DNA from: Oscillospiraceae bacterium
GTDB taxonomy: Bacteria; Bacillota_A; Clostridia; Oscillospirales; CAG-272
Direction: 5' to 3'
DNA: 21,856 nt
Assembly (NCBI GenBank): GCA_015064425.1
Contig: SVSF01000020.1
Span: forward strand, 1 to 21,856
The notes below the pieces were generated by a model that worked only from the letters and a program-made list of their open reading frames with translations, did no database searches and was not told the DNA's origin. Numbering within the stretch: the first letter of the stretch is position 1; the number at the start of each line of letters is the position of its first letter. A program made the position numbers and the translations under genes. Below, in pieces: positions 5,866 through 13,875 of the stretch.

Positions 5866-6953
5866 GCGAAATGAGTATAAGAGAAAGAATGCTTGCCGTA
5901 TATAAAGGAGAGCAGACAGATAAGCCTGCCTTGGGTATATACCAACGCTATCTTCCGAGAGGACAGGAGGAAATCGAGGCAAGGCGCAACGGGCTGGGAC
6001 TTATAATGTATCAGCCTTCGGTTACGATGTTGGCTCCGCCCTGGCATTTTTATGACGGATTCGTTTCTGAGGTAAAGAATACGGAACTGAAAATTGAGTA
6101 CAGCTGGATTAACGGAAAGTGTGTTCAAAGGCGCAGATATATTACTCCCGTGGGAGAGCTTTGGCAGGAAATGGAGCAAGATCCCGGCGGAGTCGGAAGT
6201 GAACACATAAAGAAGCACTATATAACAGACATAGAGGACTATAAGATAATGTCCTATATTGTGGAGAACACGGTATTTTCTTCAAATTTCAAGGGCATAA
6301 GCAATATGATGGAGGACCTCGGTGACGGTGGAGTTATGCTTGGCAGACTTGACAGAAGTCCCTATCAGAAATGTTTAATAGAGCTTGCCGGACCGGAGCA
6401 GTTCCTTGTGGATCTCTACACCGATACGGACGAGGTCGAATCTCTTCTTGCGGTTATGGAAGAGCGTCTTGCGGAAGCGGTAAAGCTTTCTCTTGATACA
6501 CCTGCAGATCTGTTCTGGCAGCCCGATAACATTACTGTGGATATGACTCCGCCTTCATCTTTTGAAAAGTATTGTTTACCCTTCTATCAGAAGATCTCTA
6601 AGCTTATTGAACCTACGGGTAAGCCGTATTATCTCCACATAGACGGAAAGTTCCGTCCCTTGACGGAATTGCTTAACAGCTCGGGTATATCGGGTATAGA
6701 GTCTCTGTCTATTCCCGAGATGAGTGGAGACCTTTATCCAGATGAGGCTATGAAGCTTCTTCCCGGAAAGGTGATTATTCCCAACTTTCCCGCAAATCTT
6801 GCTTTGTCGGGAGAAGAGGAGATATCGTCATATCTTGAAAAACTTAAAGCACAGATGGGAGGAAATTCCTTCATGCTTCAAATAAGTGAGGATATTCCGC
6901 CCCACTCGTGGAAAAGGGTATTGCCGTTGCTTACAAAAGCTTTGTACGGCTGA
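5862..6953 (+). CDS. URO-D-family (MtaA/CmuA-like) methyltransferase 1
   Basis: 363 residues. It begins with the family's typical opening (SIRERMLAVYKGEQTDKPAL) and has the late barrel motif HIDGK, with His259 and Asp261. The zinc-binding His-x-Cys and later Cys of MtaA are not present: the second site reads His-x-Asp, and the late loop reads QISEDIPP without Cys. This fits the large group of uroporphyrinogen-decarboxylase-fold methyltransferases that move methyl groups between substrate and a corrinoid protein. Haem synthesis is unlikely given the operon context. My inference is that it is a substrate:corrinoid methyltransferase (MT1). GGTGGAGG (5848-5855) lies upstream of ATG, inside the kinase gene, with which it is translationally coupled. 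Confidence 0.78.
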   Translation: MSEMSIRERMLAVYKGEQTDKPALGIYQRYLPRGQEEIEARRNGLGLIMYQPSVTMLAPPWHFYDGFVSEVKNTELKIEYSWINGKCVQRRRYITPVGELWQEMEQDPGGVGSEHIKKHYITDIEDYKIMSYIVENTVFSSNFKGISNMMEDLGDGGVMLGRLDRSPYQKCLIELAGPEQFLVDLYTDTDEVESLLAVMEERLAEAVKLSLDTPADLFWQPDNITVDMTPPSSFEKYCLPFYQKISKLIEPTGKPYYLHIDGKFRPLTELLNSSGISGIESLSIPEMSGDLYPDEAMKLLPGKVIIPNFPANLALSGEEEISSYLEKLKAQMGGNSFMLQISEDIPPHSWKRVLPLLTKALYG

Positions 6954-6985
6954 GATGTATAAAAATCACGGAAGGAGGTATGCGA

Positions 6986-8503
6986 ATGGAGGGACGTATT
7001 AAGAACGAACTTGTTTTGGCTGACAGCTATGTATGTGATAATGTGTATTGCGGAGACACCGATATTTCCAAGCTTAAAATGAGTAAGTTTTTTGAGATAA
7101 GCTTTGTTATCGAAGGAAACGGTATACATAGAATATTGAACGAAACGGACGAGTGCCATGCAGGAGACATGTATATTCTCGGCGGAGGTATCCATCACGC
7201 ATATTTTGCCAAAAGTGAAGATGAAAGGCCTACAGTGCGGACCATAAGCTTTGATCCGTCTCTCATATTTGAAGGGGAATGGGCAGATCCTATGAGCGAC
7301 CACTTCTGCTGCGGAGTGTTCAGAGATAAAATACCCGTATCTTACGCTATGCTTAACGGAAAAGCTATGGCGGAGGTAGAGGGCATATACAGTTCCATAA
7401 TACGGGAAACAACAGAAAAGGGTCTTGAATGGCGGACGGCTTTGCGATCACATCTCAAGCTGCTGCTCATAACTCTCAGCAGATATATTAATCTTGCAGA
7501 TACAGTTAAGCACGGAAGACCGAAAGAGTGGGTGACGGTGTCAGCTGCTTTGAGAGAGGTTCTTGACCGTTTCGGAGACAGCGAAATGACCCTTGAATCG
7601 ATAGCTGCAAGTTTATTTATAAGTAAGTCTCACCTGAGTCGAATGTTTAAGAAGATAACGGGAGAGTCCTTTATGGACAACGTGCGCCGTATACGTCTCG
7701 ATCAAGCATGTGAATTGCTTAAGACAACATCCCTCACAAATGAGGAGATAGTCGGCAGATGCGGTCTTAAGGATATTCCGTCCTTTTATCGGCTTTTTAA
7801 AAATTATATGGGTATGACACCTTATCAATACAGGATGTCAAGAAAAACATACGAAGGAGAAAAAATAATGAGCATATATATAGAAATATCCGAGAATATA
7901 CAGAGAGGAAAGGCCAAAGTAGTAAAAGAGCTTGTGGAAAAAGCTATTGCTGACGGACTTCCTGCGGCACAGATACTTAATGAGGGACTTCTCGCAGGTA
8001 TGAACGTAGTTGGAGAGAAGTTCAAAAATAACGAAGTATATGTTCCCGAAGTATTGGTTGCGGCAAGAGCTATGAATATGGGTGTGTCACTTTTAAAGCC
8101 TCTTCTCGTTGAGGATGGCGTAAGTTCTGTCGGCAGAGTATGTATAGGCACGGTAAAGGGAGATCTTCACGATATCGGAAAGAATCTTGTAAAGATGATG
8201 ATGGAGGGTAAGGGACTTGAGGTAATAGATCTCGGAACTGACGTTGCTCCCGAAACGTTTATACAGACCGCTATAGAGCAGGATTGTAAGGTCATCTGTT
8301 GCTCTGCACTTCTTACCACTACCATGGAGGTAATGGAAGAAGTCGTAAAGCAGGCGGATGCGGCAGGAATAAGAGATAAGATAAAAATAATGATAGGAGG
8401 CGCTCCCGTAAACGAAAGTTTCTGCGAGAAGATAGGAGCGGATAAATACACATCCGATGCAGCAAGCGCGGCAGATGCCGCAGTTGAATTTTGCAGGGCA
8501 TAA
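6986..8503 (+). CDS. AraC regulator fused in frame to a corrinoid (B12) carrier protein
   Basis: 505 residues. Residues 1-140 resemble an AraC-type cupin sensor (AGDMYILGGGIHHAYF at 59-74). Residues 184-287 carry two AraC helix-turn-helix units (LESIAASLFISKSHLSRMF; NEEIVGRCGLKDIPSFYRLF) ending in the usual GMTPYQYRMSR. With no stop codon, the frame runs into a complete methyltransferase corrinoid protein from Met295: a four-helix cap (EVYVPEVLVAARAMN), the B12 motif DLHDIG with His395 as cobalt ligand, then Ser440 and Gly-Gly 471-472. The start at 6986 is chosen because GGAGG (6974-6978) has 7-nt spacing to it; ATG 6980 is too close. The fusion may sense corrinoid or methylation state, or may be split by internal initiation at 7868. 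A one-base indel at the junction is the alternative. Confidence 0.85.
   Translation: MEGRIKNELVLADSYVCDNVYCGDTDISKLKMSKFFEISFVIEGNGIHRILNETDECHAGDMYILGGGIHHAYFAKSEDERPTVRTISFDPSLIFEGEWADPMSDHFCCGVFRDKIPVSYAMLNGKAMAEVEGIYSSIIRETTEKGLEWRTALRSHLKLLLITLSRYINLADTVKHGRPKEWVTVSAALREVLDRFGDSEMTLESIAASLFISKSHLSRMFKKITGESFMDNVRRIRLDQACELLKTTSLTNEEIVGRCGLKDIPSFYRLFKNYMGMTPYQYRMSRKTYEGEKIMSIYIEISENIQRGKAKVVKELVEKAIADGLPAAQILNEGLLAGMNVVGEKFKNNEVYVPEVLVAARAMNMGVSLLKPLLVEDGVSSVGRVCIGTVKGDLHDIGKNLVKMMMEGKGLEVIDLGTDVAPETFIQTAIEQDCKVICCSALLTTTMEVMEEVVKQADAAGIRDKIKIMIGGAPVNESFCEKIGADKYTSDAASAADAAVEFCRA
7854..7870 (+). promoter_or_regulatory. Internal ribosome binding site and start codon at the AraC/corrinoid junction
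   Basis: GAAGGAG (7854-7860, sharing its end with an A run) lies 7 nt before the in-frame ATG at 7868, which would give a free 211-residue corrinoid protein of normal family size. A run of six A residues spans 7860-7865; with five instead of six, the AraC frame would end at TAA (7866-7868) overlapping the ATG, the common TAATG arrangement of two coupled genes. Confidence 0.7.
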
Positions 8504-8507
8504 GACA

Positions 8508-9503
8508 ATGAAAGATAAAGTTGCAAAGATACTTAAAAATAAAGAGAAGACAGTGCCAATACTGTCTTTTCCTTCCACAAAGCTTCTCGGTATAAGTGTA
8601 AATGAACTCATATCCTCCTCGGATATGCAGGCAAAGGGTATGACCGAGATAAGAAATAGGTGCAACGTAGGCGCATCTCTTAATATGATGGACCTTTCAG
8701 TCGAAGCAGAGGCTTTCGGCTCAAAGATACGCTTTTCGGATGACGAGATCCCTACAGTTGAGGAGGGAGCGATATCCGATATAGGAGAGGCAGAAGCTCT
8801 TGCTGTTCCTGATGTTGGAGCCGGAAGGACGTCAATATATATAGAAGGCGTAAGAAAAGCAAAAGAGGCCATAAAAGATATACCTGTTTTTTGCGGAGTT
8901 ATAGGCCCATATTCTCTTGCGGGAAGACTTTTCGATATGACGGAACTTATGATGGAATGTTATGACAGTCCGGACGAAGTGAAGATCCTTCTTTCAAAAG
9001 CCGGTGCATTTATAAAAGAATACGTAAAGGCGTTCAAGGAAGCAGGAGCTGACGGGGTTATTATGGCTGAACCTGCAGCAGGGCTTCTTTCTCCTGCTCT
9101 GGCTGAGGAATTCTCCATGCCTTACGTAAAGGAAATATTCGAAGAGACCGGCAGTGAGGATTTTATTCTTTGTTACCATAACTGCGGTAATACTGTGGGG
9201 AATATGTTCGATCAGGTGGCAGAACTCGGTGCCGATATACTCCACTTCGGAAATGCCGTAGACATTGAAAAGGCCCTTAAGGAGCTTCCTTCCGACAAAA
9301 TAATTATGGGAAATCTCGACCCGGTTTTATTTAAAACAGGAAGCACAGATGATATCGAAAACGGACTTGAGGAGATATATGCTAAATGCTCCTCTTATGA
9401 AAACTTTATGATATCCTCAGGCTGCGATATTCCCGCAGATTCCAAATGGGAGAATATAGACACTTTTTTTAAGAAAATAAAGGAGCTTTATGCATCTTGT
9501 TGA
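8508..9503 (+). CDS. MtaA-like zinc methyltransferase (URO-D family)
   Basis: 331 residues, close to methylcobamide:coenzyme M methyltransferases such as MtaA/MtbA. The zinc ligands of that group are all visible: His224 and Cys226 in CYHNCGNT, and Cys306 in SSGCDIPA. Other family marks are MAEPAAGLLSP at about 186-196 and GNLDPVLFKTG at 268-278. Zinc in these enzymes activates a thiol acceptor, so this protein is probably the second methyltransferase (MT2), moving the methyl group from the corrinoid protein to an acceptor. Coenzyme M is unlikely in a Clostridia-like host, so the acceptor is unknown. It starts 4 nt after the corrinoid gene stop with only a weak AGGG-type ribosome binding site, suggesting translational coupling. 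Confidence 0.85.
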   Translation: MKDKVAKILKNKEKTVPILSFPSTKLLGISVNELISSSDMQAKGMTEIRNRCNVGASLNMMDLSVEAEAFGSKIRFSDDEIPTVEEGAISDIGEAEALAVPDVGAGRTSIYIEGVRKAKEAIKDIPVFCGVIGPYSLAGRLFDMTELMMECYDSPDEVKILLSKAGAFIKEYVKAFKEAGADGVIMAEPAAGLLSPALAEEFSMPYVKEIFEETGSEDFILCYHNCGNTVGNMFDQVAELGADILHFGNAVDIEKALKELPSDKIIMGNLDPVLFKTGSTDDIENGLEEIYAKCSSYENFMISSGCDIPADSKWENIDTFFKKIKELYASC

Positions 9504-10872
9504 GATAAACGGAAGAAGCTGTAGGGCTGCGGACGGAACTCTCCTTTCCAAGCTTCTTGACGATATGGGGATATCCCATGAGCATCCGTGCGGAGGGCGC
9601 GGTATCTGCAGAAAATGCCTTCTCACCGTTAACGGTAAGAAAGAGCTTTCCTGTCAATACAGAATATTTTCCGATATAAAAGTGGATCTGCCGGAACAGA
9701 CAGAAATACTCTCGGAAACGGGTGTTGAGGTTTCGGCAGTGCCGGGCGGCAAAAGTTGTCTTGTTCTGGATATAGGTACTACTACCCTTGCTTTGGCATT
9801 GGTATCTATTGAAGAAAAAAAGGCAATAAAGGTAATAACCGGCACCAATCCCCAAAGAGCCTTTGGTGCAGACGTTATGGCGAGAATAGAATATTGCAGT
9901 AAAAACGGTACGGAAAAACTGCAGAAGCCACTTATTGAAAAAATTAATTCAATGGCAAAGGAGCTGTCTGCTGAAGCAGATACTATGTACATTGCGGGTA
10001 ATACCACCATGCTGCATATCTTCTTCGGGGTAGATTGCTCATCTATCGGAAGGGCACCATATACTCCTGTTTTCCTTGAAGGGAAGAGTGTCGATGCATC
10101 GACACTCGGAATAAAGAAAGCAAAAAGAGTGGTATCCCTTCCGTCCATATCGGCTTTTGTGGGTGCAGATATTGTGGCGGGGCTGAACTTTGTATCTCTG
10201 CCTCCCGAGGGGGTATACGACCTTCTCGTAGACTTGGGAACGAACGCGGAGATAGTTCTGTTCTCAAAGAGTGATTCACTTTGTACCTCTGCTGCGGCGG
10301 GACCCTGCTTTGAGGCGGCAAACATAAGCTGCGGTATGAGCGCTGTTCCGGGAGCTATATATGCTTATTCAAGAGAGGGGATAAAGACCGTAGGAGATGC
10401 GGTACCGAAAGGTATATGCGGTACGGGACTTATTGACGTAGTTGCAGAGCTTCTTACAGAGGGCATTATCGATGAGGGCGGATATATGGAAGACGAAAGA
10501 TATGAGCTTGTACCGGGGGTATTTATTACTCAAAAGGATATAAGAGAATATCAGCTTGCAAAGTCAGCCGTATATTCCGGAGTTATGACCCTGCTTAAAA
10601 TGAAGGGTATATCCCCAAAAGACGTGAGAAATACCTATATTTCGGGCGGATTTTCCGCGAAAATAAATACAGTAAATGCGGCAAAAACGGGACTTCTTCC
10701 GGGAGCCTTGATTAAAAACTGCATTCCTTTAAACAACAGCAGCCTTCAAGGTACTGTCAAGTACGCCTGCGAAAGCAACAGACTTGAGGTGTATACAGAA
10801 AATTCCACCTATGTGGATCTTTCGGGATCCGCAGATTTTTCGGAATTGTTTTTTGAAAATATGTCCTTTTAG
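9490..10872 (+). CDS. Reductive activator of corrinoid proteins (RamA/RACE-type, DUF4445)
   Basis: 460 residues. An N-terminal ferredoxin-like part has the Cys pattern of a [2Fe-2S] cluster: Cys34, Cys40, Cys43 (CGGRGICRKC) and Cys55. The remainder is an ASKHA-type ATPase with DIGTTTLALAL near 94-104, NTTMLHIFFGV near 174-184, and VDLGTNAEIVL and YISGGFSAKIN later. These proteins use ATP and an electron from the cluster to restore accidentally oxidised Co(II) corrinoid to active Co(I). Its partner here should be the corrinoid domain at 7868-8503. RACE proteins often carry a linker between ferredoxin and ATPase; here it is short. AAGGAG lies just upstream of ATG, and the first 14 nt overlap the preceding gene. 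Confidence 0.88.
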   Translation: MHLVEINGRSCRAADGTLLSKLLDDMGISHEHPCGGRGICRKCLLTVNGKKELSCQYRIFSDIKVDLPEQTEILSETGVEVSAVPGGKSCLVLDIGTTTLALALVSIEEKKAIKVITGTNPQRAFGADVMARIEYCSKNGTEKLQKPLIEKINSMAKELSAEADTMYIAGNTTMLHIFFGVDCSSIGRAPYTPVFLEGKSVDASTLGIKKAKRVVSLPSISAFVGADIVAGLNFVSLPPEGVYDLLVDLGTNAEIVLFSKSDSLCTSAAAGPCFEAANISCGMSAVPGAIYAYSREGIKTVGDAVPKGICGTGLIDVVAELLTEGIIDEGGYMEDERYELVPGVFITQKDIREYQLAKSAVYSGVMTLLKMKGISPKDVRNTYISGGFSAKINTVNAAKTGLLPGALIKNCIPLNNSSLQGTVKYACESNRLEVYTENSTYVDLSGSADFSELFFENMSF

Positions 10873-10881
10873 GAGAAAAAA

Positions 10882-11835
10882 ATGACGGAACGCGAACGCT
10901 TTATAAAGGCCTTGAAAAGAGAGCCCATCGAGGGGCATTGCCCCACCTTTGAGCTTGTGTTTTTTCTTACTCTTGAGGCTATCGGAAAAATACATCCCCT
11001 TCACCAGTACTTCGGTCAATGGGATCAAATGAGCAAAAAAGAGCAGAAGTTCCATATAGACTACGTGGCTGACGCTCATATAGAGGTGGCGGAGAAATAC
11101 CATCACAGTGCTATTTTTGTGCATCCCAATTCCTTGGGAATGGGCAATCTTGTTCCTTTGCTCGAAACGATAAGAGAGAAAACGGGCAATAAGTATTTTC
11201 TTATGATGCACGGGGACCCTACCTTTGAGATACCGGACGGAGATAATATGATGAGCTTTTCCGAAAGGATGTACGAGGATGAGGAGGGGCTTAAAGCAGA
11301 AGCGGAAGCTAGGCTCAGCGGATGCTTAGCCCGCGCCGAGATGCTTGCAAAGCACGGAGGACTCCTTGACGGATTTGCTCTTTGTTCAGACTATTGCTTT
11401 AACGTAAATCCTTTCTATTCGCCCGGGATGTTTTCGGAATTTGTAGCTCCGTATCTTGAGAGGGTGATAAAGGGATACCGCGATATGGGATTTTACTCAA
11501 TCAAGCATACGGACGGCAATATAATGCCTATATTGGATCAGATAGTGGATTGCTCTCCCGATGCTCTTCATTCTCTCGACCCCCAAGGCGGAGTAAGCCT
11601 TAAGGAGGTAAAGAGGCTGTACGGTGACAGAGTTGCTCTTTGCGGCAACGTAAACTGCGGACTTTTACAGACGGGCACAGAAGAAGAGGTAATTGCCGAT
11701 GTACGCCGTTCCCTTAAGGAAGGTATGGACGGCTGGGGCTATGTTTTCTGTACCTCAAACTGTGCATACACGGGTCTGCCTCTCGAACGCTACGAGCTTA
11801 TGAACCGTATATGGTACGAAGAAGGTATATATTGA
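10882..11835 (+). CDS. URO-D-family methyltransferase 2
   Basis: 317 residues, the third URO-D-fold protein of the operon. Family marks are the opening TERERFIKALKREP, SIKHTDGN with His209 and Asp211, SLDPQGGVSLKEVKRLYGDR, GNVNCGLLQTGTEEEV (255-270) and SNCAYTGLP (292-300). It has a His-x-Asp pair like the first paralogue, not the His-x-Cys of MtaA, but also has Cys254, Cys259, Cys290 and Cys294, so its metal site may differ from both. It is probably another substrate:corrinoid methyltransferase, allowing a second methylated substrate, but this is inference. AGGAG overlaps the end of the activator gene, 9 nt upstream. It is the last gene of the operon; its stop lies in the terminator stem. 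Confidence 0.78.
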   Translation: MTERERFIKALKREPIEGHCPTFELVFFLTLEAIGKIHPLHQYFGQWDQMSKKEQKFHIDYVADAHIEVAEKYHHSAIFVHPNSLGMGNLVPLLETIREKTGNKYFLMMHGDPTFEIPDGDNMMSFSERMYEDEEGLKAEAEARLSGCLARAEMLAKHGGLLDGFALCSDYCFNVNPFYSPGMFSEFVAPYLERVIKGYRDMGFYSIKHTDGNIMPILDQIVDCSPDALHSLDPQGGVSLKEVKRLYGDRVALCGNVNCGLLQTGTEEEVIADVRRSLKEGMDGWGYVFCTSNCAYTGLPLERYELMNRIWYEEGIY

Positions 11836-11867
11836 AATAACGGGACATTTTTGTGTCCCGTTATTTC
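11834..11867 (+). terminator. Operon terminator
   Basis: Perfect 14-bp stem GAAATAACGGGACA (11834-11847) with TGTCCCGTTATTTC (11854-11867), loop TTTTTG. It overlaps the stop codon of the last methyltransferase gene. The tract after it is AT-rich but lacks a long T run. Confidence 0.8.
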
Positions 11868-11912
11868 ATTAATATATTACGCCTATTCTTTTGCTAATGG
11901 GTAAGAACTGTA

Positions 11913-11941
11913 TTGAAAAAGAAAAATAAAAGTGATATATT
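11913..11941 (+). promoter_or_regulatory. Promoter for the XRE regulator/acetyltransferase pair
   Basis: TTGAAA (11913-11918), 17 nt, TATATT (11936-11941). It gives a leader of about 115 nt before the start at 12064; I see no convincing structure in that leader. Confidence 0.6.
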
Positions 11942-12063
11942 GTTATATGAAATCGAAAGCAGGACTATTCTCACTTTGCGAGACTGATTTTCGGTATGCG
12001 GTCTGTTAATTTTACTTCCGATTTTGTAGAATGAGGGCGTAAAATCTTTTCAGGAGGTGCCTT

Positions 12064-13260
12064 ATGGCAGGTAACACTATCGGACAGTTTATATCGGTAT
12101 TGCGCAGAGCTCGCGGAATGACTCAGCAGGAAATGGCAGACCGTCTCAACGTTTCAAACAAGGCGGTAAGTCGTTGGGAAAGAGACGAGTGTGCGCCCGA
12201 TATAACGCTTATACCCGCAATAGCGGAGATGTTTGGCATAAGCTGCGATGAGCTTTTAAAGGGAGAACGTATATTTAACGATACGCAGGAAATAAAGAGT
12301 GAGCCCAAAGTAGAAAAGCAGATAAGATCATTAGTAAACAGAGGTATATGGAAGTTCAAGGTCTTTATTTATATTGCTCTTGCTCTTTCTGCGGTCGGAT
12401 TTATTCTTATGATGGGTATTGCATACGGATTTTACAGACCAAGGATAGGCTTTGCTGTAATGATGCTTTTTGAGGTCTCGTCTTTCTTTGTTACTCTTAT
12501 CGGTATGGCGAAACTGCGGGAGATATCGGTTGATAACGAGCTTTTCGAGTCTGTCGACGAAAAAACTGTAAGCGTATATTATAAAACTCTTTCGGATATG
12601 TCTTATTTTGCATTTTTTTCAGTAATATCCGCGGCGATACTGTCTTTACCTCATTTATTGGTGAATTCAGAGTTTATTTTCAGCGTTTTGAGTTTTGGCT
12701 CCTATATGGGCTATGCTTTTATATTGATCCTGTGTCTTATAAGTCTTTATATAGCGCTGAAGGGTGCATATGCTTCATTTATTACGGGGAAGAGCTATAT
12801 AAAAGAAAGCTTATGTCCTTCTGTCAGACTGATGAACATTATTCAAGTATCGTCTGTTACGGCAGCGGCGTTTCTTGTAGTAATTTCACCTTATGCGGAG
12901 ACCTATTCAAAATTCGGAAGCTATGAAGATATAAACTCCACTTTTTATATTGCACTTAACATATTGGCGATATGCCTTATGGTTGGGATATTATTGTGCT
13001 TTGCTACGTTTGCAGTAAAGTACAGAGAAGAAAGAAAAGGGATATTTTTTTACGGAATAAGGAATATTCTTTTTATTCCTTCTGTTTTGCTGATTGCAGA
13101 GTTTCACTATGTATCGTATACCATTTATGCAAGCGTTGTGGAGAGGCACGATGGGTGGTCCGAAGAATACCTGATATATGCTCTCGGCTGGTTCCTTCTG
13201 GTGTACACGGTATTTTCGGTAATGAGTACGGTAAATAAAAAGAAAGGTATAAAAAAATGA
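12064..13260 (+). CDS. XRE-family regulator with C-terminal membrane domain
   Basis: 398 residues. Residues 8-64 form a Cro/XRE helix-turn-helix (LRRARGMTQQEMADRLNVSNKAVSRWERD). A charged linker follows to about 97, then about eight hydrophobic segments (about 98-122, 128-149, 178-200, 205-236, 258-278, 293-318, 331-352, 368-390), so the DNA-binding domain would be tethered to the membrane facing the cytoplasm. Such proteins are common in Firmicutes and are thought to sense membrane or envelope conditions; no ligand is known here. CAGGAGG lies 7 nt before ATG. The stop overlaps the next start by 4 nt, so the acetyltransferase is translationally coupled. Confidence 0.82.
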   Translation: MAGNTIGQFISVLRRARGMTQQEMADRLNVSNKAVSRWERDECAPDITLIPAIAEMFGISCDELLKGERIFNDTQEIKSEPKVEKQIRSLVNRGIWKFKVFIYIALALSAVGFILMMGIAYGFYRPRIGFAVMMLFEVSSFFVTLIGMAKLREISVDNELFESVDEKTVSVYYKTLSDMSYFAFFSVISAAILSLPHLLVNSEFIFSVLSFGSYMGYAFILILCLISLYIALKGAYASFITGKSYIKESLCPSVRLMNIIQVSSVTAAAFLVVISPYAETYSKFGSYEDINSTFYIALNILAICLMVGILLCFATFAVKYREERKGIFFYGIRNILFIPSVLLIAEFHYVSYTIYASVVERHDGWSEEYLIYALGWFLLVYTVFSVMSTVNKKKGIKK

Positions 13261-13871
13261 CAGAAAAGGAAAAAATGATTTCGGGAGAGCTATATCTTCC
13301 GGAGGATGAAGAAATAATGAGAGAGCAGTTGCTCTGCCTTGAAAAACTTTACGAATTCAATGCGACAAGACCCTCCGAGCTTGAAAAACGTACGGAAATG
13401 CTGAAGGATATGTTTGCTGAAATAGGAGAAGGATGTTATATAGAACCTCCGTTACATGCAAACTGGGGCGGAAAAAATTGCCACTTTGGGAAGAACGTAT
13501 ATGCCAATTTCGGATTGACTATGGTCGATGACACGGATATCTACGTAGGTGACAGAACGAAATTCGGACCGAGAGTGGTGGTTGCTACGGCGGGGCACCC
13601 TATTCTCCCGGAGCTCAGACAGCAGGCTTGCCAATACAATATTTCCGTGCATATCGGCAAAAACTGCTGGATAGGTGCAGGTGCGGTCATCGTTCCCGGT
13701 GTAAGTATTGGGGATAATACGGTAATAGGTGCGGGAAGCGTAGTTACAAAGGATATCCCGTCAAACGTAGTGGCAGTGGGAAATCCCTGCAGGGTCATGC
13801 GAGAAATAAGTGATCGGGACAGAGAATTCTATTTCAAGGATAAAAAAATAGATTGGAATAAAATAAAATAA
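13257..13871 (+). CDS. Maltose/galactoside O-acetyltransferase-like hexapeptide protein
   Basis: 204 residues, standard for the LacA/Maa/NodL group. The N-terminal MTEKEKMISGELYLPEDEE matches the Mac domain, and left-handed beta-helix hexapeptide repeats run from about 62 to 178. His114 (ATAGHP) is at the position of the catalytic His of LacA. The C-terminus has VVAVGNPCRVMREI. The enzyme would transfer acetyl from acetyl-CoA to a sugar hydroxyl as a trimer in the cytoplasm; its natural substrate is unknown, as for most of the family. It overlaps the XRE regulator gene by 4 nt (ATGA), with AAAGG upstream. Confidence 0.88.
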   Translation: MTEKEKMISGELYLPEDEEIMREQLLCLEKLYEFNATRPSELEKRTEMLKDMFAEIGEGCYIEPPLHANWGGKNCHFGKNVYANFGLTMVDDTDIYVGDRTKFGPRVVVATAGHPILPELRQQACQYNISVHIGKNCWIGAGAVIVPGVSIGDNTVIGAGSVVTKDIPSNVVAVGNPCRVMREISDRDREFYFKDKKIDWNKIK

Positions 13872-13875
13872 AAAT

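Noticed and set aside
5862..6953. Genuine uroporphyrinogen decarboxylase (HemE) for haem synthesis
   Set aside because: The context is a corrinoid protein and its activator, there are three paralogues, and HxDG-type motifs point to methyltransferases.
6908..6985. Longer N-terminus for the AraC-corrinoid fusion starting inside the preceding gene
   Set aside because: No RBS at 6908, whereas GGAGG at 6974-6978 is ideally placed for ATG 6986; the extra residues are not AraC-like.
8093..8872. 259-codon minus-strand open frame opposite the corrinoid and MtaA-like genes
   Set aside because: It overlaps two well-supported genes, has Ser/Ile-rich low-complexity translation and no start signals.
9654..10325. 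223-codon minus-strand open frame opposite the activator gene
   Set aside because: Shadow of the RACE coding frame; no domain or RBS.
11947..12009. 20-codon frame in the leader of the XRE regulator gene, as a possible leader peptide
   Set aside because: Its ATG lies at the predicted transcription start and has no RBS; no run of regulatory codons or attenuator hairpin was found.
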